Shown: in pieces, positions 60,556 through 64,000 of the stretch
Numbering within the stretch: position 1 is the stretch's first letter
Layout of the letters: the number at the start of each line of letters is the position of its first letter
Source: JAWLGJ01 sp041685145
Lineage (GTDB): Bacteria; Pseudomonadota; Alphaproteobacteria; Rhodospirillales; Magnetospirillaceae
Direction: 5' to 3'
DNA: 64,000 nt
NCBI GenBank assembly: GCA_041685145.1
Contig: JAWLGJ010000009.1
Location: forward strand, 1-64,000
Translations under genes and position numbers: made by a program
Notes under the pieces: model-generated
What the model saw: the letters and a program-made list of their open reading frames with translations, nothing else
Database searches by the model: none
What the model was told of the DNA's origin: nothing

Positions 60556-61203
60556 ATGAGCGCCGAACCCATCCCCGCCGTCCGCTCGTCCTGCGGCTGT
60601 TCCGCCACCGAGGCCGAGGCACGCGATTCCGCCTTTCGCCGGGTGCTGTGGGTGGCGCTGGCCCTCAACGCGGCGATGTTCGTGGTCGAGATCGTCGCCG
60701 GCCTGCTGGCCAACTCGGTCGCCTTGCAGGCCGACGCCCTCGACTTCCTCGGCGACGCGGCCAATTACGGCATCAGCCTGGCGGTGCTGGCGCTCAGCCT
60801 GCGCTGGCGCGCGGCGGCGGCCCTCGTCAAGGGGCTGACGATGGGGGCGTTCGGCCTGTGGGTGGTGGGGCGAACGGCGTGGCATCTGCTGCACGGCACC
60901 GTGCCCAGCGCCGAGATCATGGGCGCGGTGGCGCTGCTGGCGCTGACGGTCAATCTGGGCGTGGCGGTGATGCTGTACCGCTTTCGCGGCGGTGACGCCA
61001 ACATGCGTTCGGTGTGGTTGTGCAGCCGCAACGACGCCATCGTCAACGCGGCGGTGATCCTTGCCGCCGGGGCGGTGGCCGCCACCGCCTCCAACCTGCC
61101 GGATGTGGCGGTGGCGGCGGTGGTGGCGGGCCTGGCGCTGACCGCCTCGGCGCAGGTCATCCGCCAGGCCGTCGGGGAACTGCGGCAGCCGCCGGCGCGC
61201 TGA
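60556..61203 (+). CDS. Cation diffusion facilitator family transporter
   Basis: This 215-residue membrane protein has about six helices and the CDF metal-site pattern ADALDFLGDAANY in helix 2 and SRNDAIVNAAVI in helix 5. The N-terminus has a CGCSA motif. There is no cytosolic C-terminal domain, so it is shorter than ZitB/CzcD types and like the small CDF-related cation transporters. It probably exports zinc, cobalt or a related divalent ion. Confidence 0.85.
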   Translation: MSAEPIPAVRSSCGCSATEAEARDSAFRRVLWVALALNAAMFVVEIVAGLLANSVALQADALDFLGDAANYGISLAVLALSLRWRAAAALVKGLTMGAFGLWVVGRTAWHLLHGTVPSAEIMGAVALLALTVNLGVAVMLYRFRGGDANMRSVWLCSRNDAIVNAAVILAAGAVAATASNLPDVAVAAVVAGLALTASAQVIRQAVGELRQPPAR

Positions 61204-61266
61204 GATTTCGTCCTTGTGCCGGGACGGCGCGTTGCGGTTCAATCGTCCGTGGAGGGAGGGTCGATC

Positions 61267-61830
61267 GTGCCGCTGCTGGACTGGACGGACGAACTCAACA
61301 CCAACATCCGCGCCATCGACAACGATCATCGCCTGCTGGTCGAGATCATCAACGGCCTGCACGACGCGGTGCGCGGCGGGGCGGTCGACGAGGCCGGCGC
61401 CGAGCAGGGCCTGACGGCGCTGGTGCTTTACATCGAGGACCATTTCCGCCGCGAGGAAGCCTTCATGCGCGCCAGCGGCTATCCCCACCTCGCCGACCAC
61501 ATGCGCCGCCACCAGGAACTGGCGTTCGCCGTCTATGAGATCCAGCACATGTTCCGCCAGGATCCCGACAGCCTGCTGCGCCCCGAGGTGTGGGAGTTCC
61601 TGGGCAACTGGCTGTCCATGCACATCCGCTGCTGCGACCTCGATTACGTCCCCTGGCTGCGTGGCGAGAAGGAGGGCGAGCCGCAGCCGCCCGAGGAACT
61701 GTGGCGCGCGGTGACCATGCGCGTGCCGGCGGCCAGCCTGCCCGCCCTCTTCCGCGCCGCCGCCATGCTGGCCGAGGGCGGCGACAAGGCCGATGCCCTG
61801 CGCCGTTTCCTGGAAGGCCGGCGCGGCTGA
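61267..61830 (+). CDS. Bacteriohemerythrin
   Basis: This 187-residue protein carries the diiron-oxo ligands of hemerythrin: His in IDNDHRLLVEIIN, His and Glu in YIEDHFRREEAFM, His pair in YPHLADHMRRHQEL, and WLSMHIRCCDLDY with His and Asp. It binds oxygen and is often linked to microaerobic sensing or delivery. A tail of about 60 residues after the hemerythrin domain is unusual and has no recognised motif. The GTG start at 61267 follows GGAGGGAGGG. Confidence 0.9.
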   Translation: MPLLDWTDELNTNIRAIDNDHRLLVEIINGLHDAVRGGAVDEAGAEQGLTALVLYIEDHFRREEAFMRASGYPHLADHMRRHQELAFAVYEIQHMFRQDPDSLLRPEVWEFLGNWLSMHIRCCDLDYVPWLRGEKEGEPQPPEELWRAVTMRVPAASLPALFRAAAMLAEGGDKADALRRFLEGRRG

Positions 61831-61898
61831 CGGGAAACCGGCGGCCGGTTGCGGTGTTGGGGTCCAGGGGCCAGGCAAGACGGACGAAGGAGCGCGCC

Positions 61899-63296
<1,398 letters not shown>

Positions 63297-63312
63297 CCGG
63301 GCGGCGGCGCGG

Positions 63313-63522
63313 CTAGGCCTCCACCGCCCCCTGGAAATCGAAGCCGGCGGCGTCGACGGCGTTCTTGACGGCGGCGGCGTCGTCGGCGCCGTCCACCGTC
63401 ACCGCCGCCTTTTCCAGATCGACCCGCACACTGGCGGCCGGCAGGGCCGCCTTGATGGCGGATTCCACCGATTTCGCGCAACCGCCGCAGGTCATGCCGG
63501 CGACCCGATAGGTCTTGGCCAT
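63313..63522 (-). CDS. copZ: Heavy-metal-associated (CopZ-like) domain protein
   Basis: This 69-residue single HMA domain has the metal motif VAGMTCGGCAKSVESAI and the rest of the beta-alpha-beta-beta-alpha-beta fold. Such small proteins carry Cu(I) to a P-type ATPase or a regulator. GGGAGGGG precedes the ATG at 63522. No ATPase gene is adjacent within the window. Confidence 0.88.
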   Translation of the reverse strand: MAKTYRVAGMTCGGCAKSVESAIKAALPAASVRVDLEKAAVTVDGADDAAAVKNAVDAAGFDFQGAVEA

Positions 63523-63584
63523 GTGCCATCCCCTCCCAAAACTGGAACGCTGTTGCCAGGATGAACCTTCCTGGCGCCGGAAGG

Positions 63585-64000
63585 TCAAGCGCCGCCGCCC
63601 CTGGTCATGCGTTCGCGCACCACGGCGCTGAGCGGCACCAGGACAAGCCCCTTGGCCTCCAGTTCCGGCAGCCATTCGGCCAGGGCGGCGATGGTGGCGT
63701 CGCGGGGATGGCCGATACCGACGGCGTAGCCGTGCGCCTCGGCGACGCGCTCCAGTTCCGTCAATTGCCGCCGCACCAGGGCGACGTCGTTCTGATTGTC
63801 GAGGAAGACGTGGCGCTCGGCGAAGGGCAGTTCCAGCTCGCCCGCCACGGCGGCGGCAACGCTGCGGTCGGTGGTCAGGGAGTCGAGAAACAGCATCCCC
63901 CGCTCTTTCAGCACCCCCAGCACCGTGCGCATGGCGCGTTCGTCGGCGGTGAAGCGGCTGCCCATGTGGTTGTTGACCCCGACGACGCCGTCGAAGCGCG
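63585..64000 (-). CDS. Divergent polysaccharide deacetylase, C-terminal part (runs off the window)
   Basis: The visible 138 codons include the family segment FDGVVGVNNHMGSRFTADERAM (NNHMGSRFT being diagnostic), then FLDSLTT, FLDNQND and a conserved end with GIGHPRDATIAALAEWLPEL. The family resembles polysaccharide deacetylases but usually lacks known activity; it is often found near peptidoglycan peptidase genes such as envC/ctp in alphaproteobacteria. The start lies beyond 64000. Confidence 0.88.
   Translation of the reverse strand, partial: RFDGVVGVNNHMGSRFTADERAMRTVLGVLKERGMLFLDSLTTDRSVAAAVAGELELPFAERHVFLDNQNDVALVRRQLTELERVAEAHGYAVGIGHPRDATIAALAEWLPELEAKGLVLVPLSAVVRERMTRGGGA

Noticed and set aside
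59734..61878. A 714-codon minus-strand frame across the methyltransferase, CDF and hemerythrin genes
   Set aside because: It is low complexity and spans three genes with good starts and motifs on the other strand.

Overview
The window is GC-rich chromosomal DNA, very probably from an alphaproteobacterium of the Rhodospirillales type. This rests on the divergent arrangement of tpiA-secG-pyrG-kdsA against ppiD-trpE, the thymidylate synthase ThyX, the Ppx-RlmE pair, a divergent polysaccharide deacetylase, and a HisH/HisF/amidotransferase surface-sugar module. The assignment is inference from gene content; no rRNA is present.

Layout. Positions 1-10.5 kb hold housekeeping and sensory genes: the start of an exported protein, a two-gene unit of periplasmic binding protein plus membrane histidine kinase (the kinase lacks its ATPase domain and ends in a tail resembling U32 peptidases), a DsbA-like isomerase, an SDR, guaB, a pentapeptide-repeat protein, a host-attachment protein, rlmE, ppx/gppA, tRNA-Gln(CTG) and a trypsin-like lipoprotein. 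Positions 10.7-41.8 kb form a large surface-polysaccharide locus. A short plus-strand arm carries a Wzy-like polymerase, an RfbC-like epimerase and a reductase. A 14-gene minus-strand array (28.1 to 13.6 kb) follows, then a minus-strand export operon of the gfc/yjb type (YjbH, SLBB protein, YjbF, YjbE-like, Wzz-like), and then WbpM, UppS, a second aminotransferase/oxidoreductase pair and GalE.

The array predicts at least three sugar precursors. (1) A CDP-linked branched 6-deoxyhexose: RfbF, RfbG, a TylC3-type C-methyltransferase, an epimerase and a reductase. (2) A UDP-2-acetamido-3-formamido-uronic acid: TviB-type dehydrogenase, WbpB, WbpE-type aminotransferase, and a QdtF-like formyltransferase with ankyrin repeats instead of the WbpD acetyltransferase. 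(3) UDP-QuiNAc or UDP-FucNAc to start the repeat unit: WbpM, an SDR and a small PglC/WreU-type phosphoglycosyl transferase. Glycosyltransferases, a PAPS sulfotransferase, a PIG-L deacetylase, a flippase and a polymerase complete a Wzx/Wzy pathway.

Positions 41.9-50.4 kb are a sensor kinase, kdsA, pyrG, secG, tpiA and, divergently, ppiD-trpE. Positions 50.4-55.5 kb hold a GAF/HD-GYP phosphodiesterase, a CHASE2 adenylate cyclase and thyX. Positions 55.7-60.5 kb are a compact operon: hisH-like, hisF-like (the catalytic Asp11 of HisF is replaced), a WbpG/PseA-type PP-loop amidotransferase, an uncharacterised Rossmann/propeller-like protein and a methyltransferase. This is a sugar-amidination module rather than histidine biosynthesis. 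The right end holds a CDF transporter, a bacteriohemerythrin, fumC, a CopZ-like chaperone and a truncated divergent polysaccharide deacetylase.

The strongest leads are the kinase/U32 chimera, the formyl-for-acetyl swap in the Wbp pathway, the HisF active-site loss with its unstudied partner genes, and the CDP-branched-sugar set. Enzyme family calls come from motifs and remembered family sequences; no database search was run.
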